Origin: Polyangiaceae bacterium
GTDB taxonomy: Bacteria; Myxococcota_A; Polyangia; Polyangiales; Polyangiaceae
DNA: 45,930 nucleotides
NCBI GenBank assembly: GCA_025936115.1
Contig: JAICTZ010000052.1
Location: 1-45,930, forward strand
Reading direction: 5' to 3'
Shown: one piece after another, positions 22,313 through 32,837 of the stretch
Layout: each line of letters opens with the position of its first letter
How positions within the stretch are numbered: the stretch's first letter is position 1
Position numbers and translations under genes: made by a program
The notes under the pieces: model-generated
Database searches by the model: none
Told to the model about the DNA's origin: nothing
The model's input: only the letters and a program-made list of their open reading frames with translations

Positions 22313-24274
22313 ATGGCTTCCGCATTGGATGCAGCTCTCGACGTTTCGCGGCGCGTGCCGAACGGGGTCTCCGAGCAACCGCTCGGCTGGACGCCTGATC
22401 GCAGCGCGCAGCGCTATCAGATCACTGGCTGGGGCTCGCCCTACTTCCAGGTCAACGCGCGCGGCCAGATCGAGGTCACGCCGAACCCCGACCGCCAGCA
22501 GTGCATCAACCTGTACGAGCTCACGCAGGAGCTCCGCGCGCGCGGCCTCGAGCTGCCGCTCTTGATTCGCTTCTCGGACATCGTCGCCGATCGCATCAAG
22601 CGCCTGAACGAAGCGTTCGGCAAAGCGATCACCGAGTACGAGTACCCCGGCAGCTACCGCGGCGTGTACCCGGTCAAAGTCAACCAGCAGCGTCACCTGG
22701 TCGAAGAGATCGTGCGTTACGGGCGCGCCTGGAATTTCGGGCTCGAAGCCGGCAGCAAACCGGAGCTCTTGATCGCCCTCGCCGCGATGCAGGACGTGGG
22801 CGGCCTCATCATCTGCAACGGCTACAAAGACCAGAAGTACATCGAGACCGCGCTCGTCGCGCAGAAGTTCGACAAGACGGTGATGGTCGTGCTCGAGCGC
22901 ATCGAGGAGCTCGACGTCGTCTTCCGCGCGTCCGAGAAGGTGGGCATTCGTCCCATGCTCGGCGTGCGCGCCAAGCTCACGACGCGCGGCGTCGGGCGCT
23001 GGGCTGACTCGGCGGGCGACCGCGCCAAGTTCGGTCTCACGACGTCCGAGATGGTCGAGGTCGTGGACCGTCTCGCCGAGCGCGGCATGCTCGATTGCCT
23101 GCAGCTCCTCCACTTCCATATCGGCAGCCAAATCTCGAGCATCATCCCGATCAAGAACGCGATGCAGGAGGCGTCGAACATCTACGTCGAGCTCGCGAAG
23201 ATGGGCGCCAAGATGGGCTTCCTCGACGTGGGCGGCGGCCTCGCCGTCGACTACGACGGGTCCAAGACGGACTTTCACGCGTCCAAGAACTACCAGCTCG
23301 AGGAGTACGCGGCCGACGTCGTCTCGCACATCCAAGCCGCCTGCAACAAAGCCGACCTACCCGTGCCGACCCTCGTGAGCGAGAGCGGCCGCGCCATCGC
23401 TGCGCATCACTCCGTGCTCGTGCTCGAAGTCGTCGGGCGCAGCCACGTGCAATTCGGCGAACCGGTCGAGCCGCGACCGGACGCGCACCGCCTGCTCAAG
23501 GAGCTCTTCGAGACGCACAGCGGCATCCAGCCGAAGAACGTGCAGGAGAGCTACCACGACGCCTCGCAAGCCAAGGAAGAAGCGCAGAGCCTCTTCAAGT
23601 ACGGCTACCTCTCCTTGCGCGAGCGCGCGCAGGTCGAGCGCCTATTTTGGAATTGCTGCGAGAAGATCCACCAGACGCTCAAGCGACTCAAGTTCGTGCC
23701 CGAGGAGCTCCAGCACCTCGATAAGAACCTGAGCGCGATCTACTACTGCAACTTCTCGCTGTTCCAGTCGGCGCCCGACATCTGGGCCATCGATCACCTG
23801 TTCCCGATCATGCCGATTCACCGGCTCGACGAAGAGCCGACGGTATCGGCCACGCTCGCGGATCTCACGTGCGACTCCGACGGCATGATCGACCACTTCA
23901 TCGACGTCGAGGACGTGAAGAGCACGCTCGCCGTGCACACGCTGAAGGAGAACGAGAGCTACTTCCTCGGCATGTTCCTGAACGGCGCCTACCAGGAGAT
24001 CCTCGGCGATCTACACAACCTGTTCGGCGACACCAACGCCGTGCACGTCGAGCTCACCGACACGGGCTACCAGATCGGTCACGTGATCAAGGGCGACAGC
24101 GTGTCGGAGGTGCTCCGCTACGTCGAGTACGTCCCCGAAAACATGATCGAGGCCGTGCGGCGCCAGGCCGAGCGCGCCGTGAGCCAAGGCCGCATCACGA
24201 ACGAACAGATGCGCACGCTCATGCACCACTACGAAGAATCGCTGCGGAGCTACACGTACCTCACGGACGACTGA
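22313..24274 (+). CDS. speA: Biosynthetic arginine decarboxylase
   Basis: About 653 residues, close to the ~658 of the Escherichia coli enzyme. It is a PLP-dependent fold-III decarboxylase converting L-arginine to agmatine and CO2, the first step of the agmatine route to putrescine and spermidine. The PLP lysine is K122 in GVYPVKVNQQRHL. Other family motifs are 'NFGLEAGSKPELL', 'HFHIGSQISSI', 'GGGLAVDYDG' and 'SESGRAIAAHHSVLV'. The ATG at 22313 is preferred; a TTG at 22289 with a better-placed AGGA adds eight residues. No speB or speE is nearby. Confidence 0.95.
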   Translation: MASALDAALDVSRRVPNGVSEQPLGWTPDRSAQRYQITGWGSPYFQVNARGQIEVTPNPDRQQCINLYELTQELRARGLELPLLIRFSDIVADRIKRLNEAFGKAITEYEYPGSYRGVYPVKVNQQRHLVEEIVRYGRAWNFGLEAGSKPELLIALAAMQDVGGLIICNGYKDQKYIETALVAQKFDKTVMVVLERIEELDVVFRASEKVGIRPMLGVRAKLTTRGVGRWADSAGDRAKFGLTTSEMVEVVDRLAERGMLDCLQLLHFHIGSQISSIIPIKNAMQEASNIYVELAKMGAKMGFLDVGGGLAVDYDGSKTDFHASKNYQLEEYAADVVSHIQAACNKADLPVPTLVSESGRAIAAHHSVLVLEVVGRSHVQFGEPVEPRPDAHRLLKELFETHSGIQPKNVQESYHDASQAKEEAQSLFKYGYLSLRERAQVERLFWNCCEKIHQTLKRLKFVPEELQHLDKNLSAIYYCNFSLFQSAPDIWAIDHLFPIMPIHRLDEEPTVSATLADLTCDSDGMIDHFIDVEDVKSTLAVHTLKENESYFLGMFLNGAYQEILGDLHNLFGDTNAVHVELTDTGYQIGHVIKGDSVSEVLRYVEYVPENMIEAVRRQAERAVSQGRITNEQMRTLMHHYEESLRSYTYLTDD

Positions 24275-24297
24275 GCCTCCGGCGACGAGCGACGAAT

Positions 24298-24361
24298 CCG
24301 CGGAATAGGCCGCGGCGAACGGGCGTTTCCCCGGGCGATCGCGTGGGTTACTTGCACCCAC
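24298..24361 (+). promoter_or_regulatory. Two hairpins and a promoter-like pair between speA and the transglycosylase gene
   Basis: Stem-loop CCGCGG-AATAGG-CCGCGG (24298-24315) lies 24 nt after the speA stop. A second, GTGGGT-TACTTGC-ACCCAC, is at 24343-24361. TTGCAC (24352-24357) and TATTAT (24377-24382) with a 19-nt spacer resemble a sigma-70 promoter. If used, it would start transcription only a few bases before the ATG at 24393. No T-run follows either hairpin. Confidence 0.3.
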
Positions 24362-24392
24362 ACGGCCCTGTCTCGGTATTATGGAAAGGCTG

Positions 24393-25028
24393 ATGCCTGC
24401 TTCGCCCACGACTGCTCCGCTCAAGCTCGGTCGCAAGCGCTGGGTGCTATTCGGCGCCCTTCCGGCTGCCGCCCTCACCTTCGCCGCGCCGAGCCAGGCC
24501 GACATCTACAAGACGGTCGGCGCCGACGGCGTGATCAGCTTCACCAATTCGCCGAGTCGCAGCGGCAAGCTCGTGCTCCGCACGGAAACGTCGCGGCCGC
24601 CCGTGCACATGCCGTCCGACAGCTCTCCGGCGCGCTACGGCCGCTACGACGAGCACATCCGGCAGGCCGCAGCGCTCTACCAGATCCCCGAGGATCTCGT
24701 GCGCGCCGTGATCCAAGTCGAGAGCGACTTCGATCCGCGCGCCGTCTCGCCGGCGAACGCCCGCGGCCTGATGCAGCTCATGCCGGAGACAGCCGAACGC
24801 ATGCTCGTCACCGACATCTTCGATCCGCGGCAGAACATCTTCGGCGGCGTGCGTTACCTGCGCGTGCTCGCGAATCTGTTCAACGGCGACATCGAGCTCA
24901 CCATCGCCGGCTACAACGCCGGTGAAGGCGCCGTGATGCGCTACGGCGGCATCCCTCCGTTTCCCGAGACGCAAGAATACGTGAAGCGCGTGCTCGGCCA
25001 GTATCGCGCGAACCGTACGGCGCATTGA
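24393..25028 (+). CDS. Lytic transglycosylase (SLT domain) with DUF4124-like N-terminus
   Basis: About 211 residues. A signal peptide (RKRWVLFGALPAAALTFAAP, then SQA) precedes 'DIYKTVGADGVISFTNSP', a DUF4124-type segment. Residues ~80-205 form a soluble-lytic-transglycosylase domain: catalytic Glu in 'VIQVESDFDPRAVSP', then 'ARGLMQLMPETA', 'NIFGGVRYLR' and 'TIAGYNAGEGAV', the full set of SLT motifs. It cleaves peptidoglycan glycan strands to 1,6-anhydro ends in the periplasm. The ATG at 24393 is preferred because GGAAAGG precedes it; 24381 is the upstream alternative. Neighbouring genes give no specific partner. Confidence 0.92.
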   Translation: MPASPTTAPLKLGRKRWVLFGALPAAALTFAAPSQADIYKTVGADGVISFTNSPSRSGKLVLRTETSRPPVHMPSDSSPARYGRYDEHIRQAAALYQIPEDLVRAVIQVESDFDPRAVSPANARGLMQLMPETAERMLVTDIFDPRQNIFGGVRYLRVLANLFNGDIELTIAGYNAGEGAVMRYGGIPPFPETQEYVKRVLGQYRANRTAH

Positions 25029-25050
25029 GCCAGCGCGGCGGCCACGTCCG

Positions 25051-26112
25051 TCAGCGCGGCGTGCGTTTGGGCGCGGCCTTCTTGTCGTCCCGGTAGTGCT
25101 CGAGCGCGGCTTCGAGCTCGGCTTTGACGCGTTCGATGAGCTCGGGCGGCTCGATCACGCGTGCGCGGCCGCCCCACTCGAGGACCCAGCTCACGACTGG
25201 CAAGAGGTTACCGACGGTCATCGTGAGGCGCAGGCCGCCACCCGCGATGCTCTGGAGCTTCTGCGACGCGTGCACCGTGCGCATGCGCACGTAGTCGGCC
25301 GCGTAAGCGTCGAACTCGACGACGACTTTGTGCGGCGTCGAGTCGCGCCAGATCCCGAACTCTCCTTGAAAATACTGATCGACGACGAAGTCGGCAGGCA
25401 GCTCGAAGCGCTCGCTCACGGCGCACTGCGTGTCGCGCATGCGATCGAGCACGAAGGTGCGGATCTCCTGGCGGCCCACGTGGTAGCCGACGCAATAAAT
25501 CGAGTCGCGGTGCAAGACGAGGGCGTACGGATGGATCGTGATGCGCTCCTCGTCGGCGCGCGTGGCGCTGCGGTAGAGCAGCGAGAGCGGGCGCAAATCG
25601 GAGACGGACTGGAAGAGATCGTCGAGCTCTTCGGTCTTTTGCGCGTAATTTTTGGGGGCGTGCGGCAGGTACAAGAAGCGCTGCTCGAGCTGCGCGTCGG
25701 CGAGGCCCGCGTTCGGCCCGCGTCCCGGACGCTGCGCGAAGGCGAGCAGCTTGGTGATGGCGAGGTCGATCTCCTCGAACAGCGTCGAACCGCGCATGGG
25801 CTCGAACACGCGGCGCGCAGCCAGTAAGGCGTAGGCCTGCGTGCGCCTGAGCTCGAGCTTGCGCGGGATCTCGCCCGAGCGAATGCGCCAGAGCAGCTGC
25901 CCGCCCGCCTTGACGGGCGCGCTGTCGAGCTCGAACTCGCGCTCGATCTCGACCATGTAGCGGCGCATCGTGCGCACGGTCACGCCGAGCGCGTCCGCGA
26001 GCTCGTAGAGCGACAAGCCCTTGGGGTGGCGGCCGAGGATCTCGCGCAAGCGGTCGACGCGCCGGTGCTGGGTGAATTTTCCTGCGGGGCGCCCGCGCTG
26101 CCGGCGTTCCAC
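25051..26112 (-). CDS. WYL-domain transcriptional regulator
   Basis: A 353-residue regulator. The N-terminal winged helix-turn-helix (residues ~13-60) contains 'LSLYELADALGVTVRTMRRYMVEIE'. The middle WYL domain (~150-235) includes 'LRPLSLLYRSATRADEERITIHPYALVLHRDSIYCVGYH', with the characteristic Tyr/Leu pattern and ligand-binding Arg. The C-terminal WCX extension reads 'GNLLPVVSWVLEWGGRARVIEPPELI'. WYL regulators sense nucleic acids or nucleotides and often control DNA repair or phage defence. Here the neighbours are a transglycosylase and a divergent nucleoside phosphorylase gene, so a role in nucleoside control is possible (inference). Confidence 0.9.
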   Translation of the reverse strand: MERRQRGRPAGKFTQHRRVDRLREILGRHPKGLSLYELADALGVTVRTMRRYMVEIEREFELDSAPVKAGGQLLWRIRSGEIPRKLELRRTQAYALLAARRVFEPMRGSTLFEEIDLAITKLLAFAQRPGRGPNAGLADAQLEQRFLYLPHAPKNYAQKTEELDDLFQSVSDLRPLSLLYRSATRADEERITIHPYALVLHRDSIYCVGYHVGRQEIRTFVLDRMRDTQCAVSERFELPADFVVDQYFQGEFGIWRDSTPHKVVVEFDAYAADYVRMRTVHASQKLQSIAGGGLRLTMTVGNLLPVVSWVLEWGGRARVIEPPELIERVKAELEAALEHYRDDKKAAPKRTPR

Positions 26113-26193
26113 GATGACCGGAGCCTAGACGAGGCGGGGCGGCGTGAGGAGGTTCCGTTGTCCCGCCCTGCGGAGTAGCTTCGGCGACCGGCC

Positions 26194-27516
26194 ATGCGAG
26201 CGCGTGCCCTCGAAAATCCCGTCGAGCTGATCCTCAAGAAACGCGACGGCAAGCAGCTCTCGGACGCCGAAATCCAAGGGCTAATCGCGGGCTACCTCGA
26301 CGGGCGCGTCGCGGATTACCAGATGAGCGCCTGGCTCATGGCCGCTCTCCTCCGCGGCCTCGACGAACGAGAGACCGCCGCGCTCACCCGCGCGATGCTG
26401 CGCTCGGGCAAGGTGCTCGGCCTGAAGTCGGTGACCGCACCCAAAATCGACAAGCACTCGACGGGGGGCGTGGGCGACAAAATTAGTCTTTGCCTCGCGC
26501 CGCTCGTCGCTGCCTGCGGCGTCGTGGCACCGATGATCGCCGGCCGGGGGCTAGGGCACACCGGCGGCACGCTCGACAAGCTCGAGGCCATCCCCGGCTA
26601 CCGTGTCGAGCTCGACCCGCGTCGCTTCGAACGCGTCCTGCGCGAGGTCGGCGCGTCGATCATCGGCCAGTCGAGCGACATCGCGCCCGCCGATCGGCGC
26701 CTGTACGCGCTCCGTGACGTGACGGGCACGGTCGAGTCGGTGCCGCTCATCGTCGCGAGCATCCTCTCGAAGAAGCTCGCTACGGGCAGCGACGGCCTCG
26801 TGCTCGACGTGAAGGTGGGACGCGGCGCCTTCATGCAGGATCTCGCGAGCGCGCGCGAGCTCGGCCGCGCGCTCGTACGTACGGCGCGGCGCGCGGGGCT
26901 CGCGACGGTGGCGCTCATTACGGACATGAACGCTCCCATCGGACGCAGCATCGGCAACGCGCTCGAGACGCGCGAAGCCATCGACGTCTTGCACGATCAG
27001 GGGCCGAGCGACACGCGCGAGCTCACGCTCGTACTCGGCGAGGAGATGCTCGTGCTCGCACGCCGCACGAGCTCACGCCGCGCGGCGCGTGCCCTGCTCG
27101 AACGCGCGCTCGCCGACGGCTCGGCGCTCGAACGCTTCGCGCGCATGGTACGAGCACACGGTGGCGACGCGCGCGTCGCCGAGCACCCGGAGCGCCTCCC
27201 CCGCGCGCGCGTGCGTGTGCCGCTCTTGGCGAAACACAGCGGCACGCTCTCGCACGTCGACGCCTGGGAGCTCGGCTGGGTTTCGGTCGCGCTCGGCGCC
27301 GGGCGCACTCGCGCGGAGCAAGCCGTCGATCCGGGTGCCGGCATCGAGCTCTGCCGGAGCGCGGGCGAACGCGTCGGGCGCGGCGAGCCGCTGGCTTTTC
27401 TGTGTGCGGCCAAGCGTTCGCTCATCGACGCGCAGCTCGGTCGCGCGCAGGCGGCCTTTCGCGTCGGCGGCCGCCTGACGCCGCACGAGCTCGTGCTCGA
27501 ACGTCTGACGCACTGA
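26194..27516 (+). CDS. deoA: Thymidine / pyrimidine-nucleoside phosphorylase
   Basis: A 440-residue enzyme, the same length as Escherichia coli DeoA. It splits thymidine or deoxyuridine (and uridine, in the Pdp type) with phosphate to base and (deoxy)ribose-1-phosphate in nucleoside salvage. Signatures: 'LILKKRDGKQLSDAEI', 'KIDKHSTGGVGDKISL' (phosphate-binding loop), 'AGRGLGHTGGTLDKLEAI' (family signature) and 'SILSKKLATGSDGLVLDVKVG'. The choice between DeoA and Pdp cannot be settled by eye. It is divergent from the WYL regulator with 81 nt between starts and ends convergent with the next gene. Confidence 0.93.
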   Translation: MRARALENPVELILKKRDGKQLSDAEIQGLIAGYLDGRVADYQMSAWLMAALLRGLDERETAALTRAMLRSGKVLGLKSVTAPKIDKHSTGGVGDKISLCLAPLVAACGVVAPMIAGRGLGHTGGTLDKLEAIPGYRVELDPRRFERVLREVGASIIGQSSDIAPADRRLYALRDVTGTVESVPLIVASILSKKLATGSDGLVLDVKVGRGAFMQDLASARELGRALVRTARRAGLATVALITDMNAPIGRSIGNALETREAIDVLHDQGPSDTRELTLVLGEEMLVLARRTSSRRAARALLERALADGSALERFARMVRAHGGDARVAEHPERLPRARVRVPLLAKHSGTLSHVDAWELGWVSVALGAGRTRAEQAVDPGAGIELCRSAGERVGRGEPLAFLCAAKRSLIDAQLGRAQAAFRVGGRLTPHELVLERLTH

Positions 27517-27558
27517 GCCGGGACTCGCCCAAACGCCCAAACGCGGGCGCCGGCTATG

Positions 27559-27957
27559 TCAGCGACAAGCGACGACGACCTCGGCGATCGGCATCGGGTC
27601 GTCCGACTCGATACCGGGTCCGTACGGCGCGATGCCGCCGGGAATGGTCGTGCCGTAACTCGTCGTGTGCCGGAACGTGTTCGCTTGCGACTGTGAGTTC
27701 AGGCCGGGCAGCTCGCTCTCCGGGATGGTGTTGACGTTTTCCCGGGTGCTCACGGTGTCGAACTTGCCGTTGCAGGTCCGGTTCGCTTCCGCCATGCACT
27801 CGGCGACGTGGACACACTCGATCTTGTAGGAGGGGGCGCCGGACACGGGCGAAACGGCGGTTTTCGTCGCCATCGTCGGCGCGCAGGCGCCCGCGAGCAG
27901 CAGCACCGCGCTACCGCGAAGCGACTTCACCAACCAACGCACGGGTGCTTGCCACAT
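27559..27957 (-). CDS. Small hypothetical lipoprotein
   Basis: About 132 residues. The signal peptide 'LVKSLRGSAVLLLAGACAPTM' has a good lipobox (LAGAC), so it is probably anchored in a membrane by a lipidated Cys. The mature part holds a Cys cluster (YKIECVHVAECMAEANRTCNGKF) and a Pro/Gly-rich C-terminus ending VVACR. No family is recognised. The ATG at 27957 is chosen; 27978 is seven codons upstream. It lies 36 nt downstream of the larger lipoprotein gene on the same strand, so likely the same transcript. Confidence 0.6.
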   Translation of the reverse strand: MWQAPVRWLVKSLRGSAVLLLAGACAPTMATKTAVSPVSGAPSYKIECVHVAECMAEANRTCNGKFDTVSTRENVNTIPESELPGLNSQSQANTFRHTTSYGTTIPGGIAPYGPGIESDDPMPIAEVVVACR

Positions 27958-27993
27958 GGCCAAGTACGAGAATACCACGCCCTCCGCTTCCCG

Positions 27994-29688
27994 CTACTTG
28001 AACGGATATCCACCTGCGTCCAGAAAGGCTTTGACGTGGGTATTGAAGAACGGCTGATTGTCCTTCCAGAGGTCGTTCGTCGGCTGCACGCCGTCGTTGC
28101 TGAAGCCGAACAGCATGGCGATAACGCCCGCATTGGCGAACTGGCCGACGTGCGCCGTGCGCGTGTCCGCTGACGCCGGGTCCTCGTACTGGAACAGGTA
28201 CTCGACGAGGATGTCCTTGTAGCCCGAGCGCGACTTGCTCTTGTCCCACGCCGTGTCGGTCATCTGGCTGTTGCCGATGGGCACCTGGTGCAGCACCCAC
28301 GGGCGTCCCGAGGTCACGTGGTAGAGGCGCAGCCACTCGGCGTAGCGGTTGATGCTCGGCTTGTTCACCGACGCCGTGTCGCTCGGGTCCCACTTGTCGC
28401 GCCCGTCCATTTCGTAGTCCTGGTCGGCGTCGCGCGGACAGCTCGCGGAAAAGTCGAAGCGATCGCCCGTGGCGTTCTCCCCGACGCCGAGCGCACCGAA
28501 GAACGACCACTGATAATCCACGTGCGGTTGGAGCGGGTCGGTGTCCTGCGGCCCGAAATTCATGATGTCGCCGTTCGCCGCGTAATACGGCGTGTCCGGC
28601 CCCATCGCGACGTTCGGCACGCCGACGCTCTTGCGAAGCGCGAGGAACGCCTGGCCGAAGCCGGCAATCGTGTTCGGCAGCCCGGCGAGCTCGGGCAGCC
28701 CGCTCGAGGCAACGGCGGCCTTGGTGCTCGGATCGTTTTTCGTGAGCAGGCTCAGCATACCGAAGCTGTCGCCCTCGAGCACGATGATCACCGGTTTACC
28801 GAAGCTCTTGATCTTTTGCAGCATGACCTTGAACTCGGTGAAGTAGTTCTTGGTCCAAGTCGCATCCTGCACCTCGGTGAGCAAGCCCGAGTCGCCGCCG
28901 TCGTGGCCGTAACCCATGTTGTAAAGATGGATGCCGGGGATCATGCCGAGGCCGTCGATGGTCGAGAGCATCCCATCCAAGAAGGAGCCGTCGGACGCGC
29001 CGCCACCCCAGGTATTGTACCAATTCTGCCCGTGTTGACCGGATAGGTAGGACCACTGCACGTCGTACTTCGTGCCGCTGTTCTTCGCCCAAGTGTCGTC
29101 GTAGCTGCCCACGCCCCAACCGACCATGAAGTGGTTCGGCAACCCGGCCGGCACTGCGACGTTGCCGCCGCCGCTCGTGCCCGCTCCGCTACCGCCGGAG
29201 CCGCCCTTGCCGCTGGTTCCGCCCGAGCCTTTGCCCGCCAGGCCGGTGCCGCCCGTGCCACCCATCCCGGTGCCGCCGCTGCCGCTCTGCGAGCCGCCCA
29301 TGCCCGCGGAACCGCCCGTGCCCTTGCCGGCACGTCCGCCGCTGCCGCCCTGCGCACCGGCACCGGTTCCTCCCATGGCGCTGCCGCCGCTGCCAGCTTG
29401 CGAGCCGCCGCCGGTCGCGCTGCCGCCGGCCGCGCTGCCGCCCGAGGCGCTTGCGCCGCCCGTGCCACTATCACCACCACTTCCGGTCGCATTCGTTCCG
29501 CCCGCCCCGCTGCCGCTCGCGCTACCGCCACTCCCGCTGATGCCGCCCGTGAGCTTCGTGCCGTCGTCGTCGCCTCCGCACGCGGTCGCGCTCACCCCGA
29601 ACGCCAAGAGCGCTAGCGACAGCGAACAAGTCCAAGTCGTCGGCCCCCGCCGCTCGGCAGTCTCGATTTGATGCTCCCGGTTCATCAT
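27994..29688 (-). CDS. Lipoprotein with long Gly/Ser linker and glycoside-hydrolase-like domain
   Basis: A 564-residue exported protein. The signal peptide ends at C37 (SATACGGDDD). Residues ~48-176 are a low-complexity Gly/Ser/Thr/Ala linker (repeats like GSGGTGMGGTGGTG), typical of Polyangiales surface lipoproteins. The C-terminal ~385 residues form one domain with aromatic-rich segments, 'FMVGWGVGSYDD', 'IPGIHLYNMGYGHDGGDSG' and 'KPVIIVLEGDSFGML' (E305 a candidate acid), and end 'FFNTHVKAFLDAGGYPF'. This suggests a TIM-barrel hydrolase acting on polysaccharide, but I cannot place it in a GH family. It is 108 nt downstream of metG. Confidence 0.7.
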   Translation of the reverse strand: MMNREHQIETAERRGPTTWTCSLSLALLAFGVSATACGGDDDGTKLTGGISGSGGSASGSGAGGTNATGSGGDSGTGGASASGGSAAGGSATGGGSQAGSGGSAMGGTGAGAQGGSGGRAGKGTGGSAGMGGSQSGSGGTGMGGTGGTGLAGKGSGGTSGKGGSGGSGAGTSGGGNVAVPAGLPNHFMVGWGVGSYDDTWAKNSGTKYDVQWSYLSGQHGQNWYNTWGGGASDGSFLDGMLSTIDGLGMIPGIHLYNMGYGHDGGDSGLLTEVQDATWTKNYFTEFKVMLQKIKSFGKPVIIVLEGDSFGMLSLLTKNDPSTKAAVASSGLPELAGLPNTIAGFGQAFLALRKSVGVPNVAMGPDTPYYAANGDIMNFGPQDTDPLQPHVDYQWSFFGALGVGENATGDRFDFSASCPRDADQDYEMDGRDKWDPSDTASVNKPSINRYAEWLRLYHVTSGRPWVLHQVPIGNSQMTDTAWDKSKSRSGYKDILVEYLFQYEDPASADTRTAHVGQFANAGVIAMLFGFSNDGVQPTNDLWKDNQPFFNTHVKAFLDAGGYPFK

Positions 29689-29796
29689 GGCGGAGAGTGT
29701 ACGGTCTGTTCGGAGTGCACGTTACCCCGTCTCGTTGATAGACTCGCACCCCCTCCTACCCGGGCCTTCACTCCGCGGGGAGAAGCTCGCTCGCGC

Positions 29797-31872
<2,076 letters not shown>

Positions 31873-31955
31873 GGGGCGCGGAGCCTACCATCGTTCATGC
31901 AGCTCGAGTCCAAGCCTCGACACGGGACGCGCCACGGCGTACGAGTCCCCCGAGC

Positions 31956-32801
31956 ATGGGACTATTGGACGGAAAATCGGCGGTCGTCACCGGCGCCGGG
32001 CACGGGATCGGACGTGCCACGGCGCTGCTCTTCGCGCGCGAAGGTGCGCGCGTCGTCGTCAACGACGTGGGCGCAAGCCGCACGGGCGAAGGCGGCGAGC
32101 ACGCGGCGGCCGACGCCGTCGTCGCCGAGATCCGCGCCGCGGGCGGCACCGCGCTCGCAAGCTACGACAGCGTCGCGACGCCCGCGGGCGCCAAGGCCAT
32201 CATCGACGCCGCGGTGCGCGCCCACGGCAGCGTCGACGTCCTCGTCAACAACGCGGGCATCTTGCGTGACAAGACGTTGCTCAAGCTCGAGCCCGCCGAC
32301 TGGCAAGCCGTGCTCGACGTGCACCTCACCGGCTCGTTCCTGTGCACGCAGGCCGCGGCAGTGCACATGAAGGAGCAAAAGAGCGGCCGCATCGTCAACA
32401 CGACGAGCGTGTCGGGCTTGCTCGGCAATTTCGGCCAGTCGAACTACGCGGCCGCCAAAGCCGGCATCTACGGTCTCACCCGCACGGCCTCGATCGAGCT
32501 GCAGCGTTACGGCATCACGGTGAACGCCGTGGCCCCCATCGCCAAGACGCGTATGACGGACGACCTGCCGATGTTCGCGAAAATCGCGGACACCTTGTCG
32601 CCCGAGCACGTGGCCCCCGCACATTTGTTTCTGGCGAGCGAGCTCTGTGGCGAAAGGACGGGCATCGTGCTCGCCGTGGCGGGAGCGCGCATGAGCGTTT
32701 ACAAGGTCGTAGAGAGCGCGGGGCGATTCAAAGAAACGGACGGCGGCATTTGGACCGCCGAGGAGATCGAGCAGCACTTCGACGCGATCGCGAAGGGGTG
32801 A
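31956..32801 (+). CDS. Short-chain dehydrogenase/reductase
   Basis: A 281-residue SDR. NAD(P)-binding TGAGHGIG is near residue 13, 'LVNNAGI' gives the NNAG motif, the catalytic Ser lies in 'NTTSVSGLLG' and Tyr/Lys in YAAAK. The sequence most resembles the (3R)-hydroxyacyl-CoA dehydrogenase part of peroxisomal multifunctional enzyme type 2 / 17-beta-HSD4 ('GLLDGKSAVVTGAGHGIGRA', 'RDKTLLKLEPADWQAVLDVHL'), so fatty-acyl or steroid oxidation is likely. The substrate is inferred from similarity. It precedes the TonB-like gene by 36 nt. Confidence 0.9.
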   Translation: MGLLDGKSAVVTGAGHGIGRATALLFAREGARVVVNDVGASRTGEGGEHAAADAVVAEIRAAGGTALASYDSVATPAGAKAIIDAAVRAHGSVDVLVNNAGILRDKTLLKLEPADWQAVLDVHLTGSFLCTQAAAVHMKEQKSGRIVNTTSVSGLLGNFGQSNYAAAKAGIYGLTRTASIELQRYGITVNAVAPIAKTRMTDDLPMFAKIADTLSPEHVAPAHLFLASELCGERTGIVLAVAGARMSVYKVVESAGRFKETDGGIWTAEEIEQHFDAIAKG

Positions 32802-32837
32802 TACTCTCCGGAGACCGCCGGTCGGCCGGCTCGCAGG

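Noticed and set aside
25051..27516. Defence island suggested by the WYL regulator
   Set aside because: The neighbours are a transglycosylase and a nucleoside phosphorylase; no nuclease, helicase or toxin gene is present.
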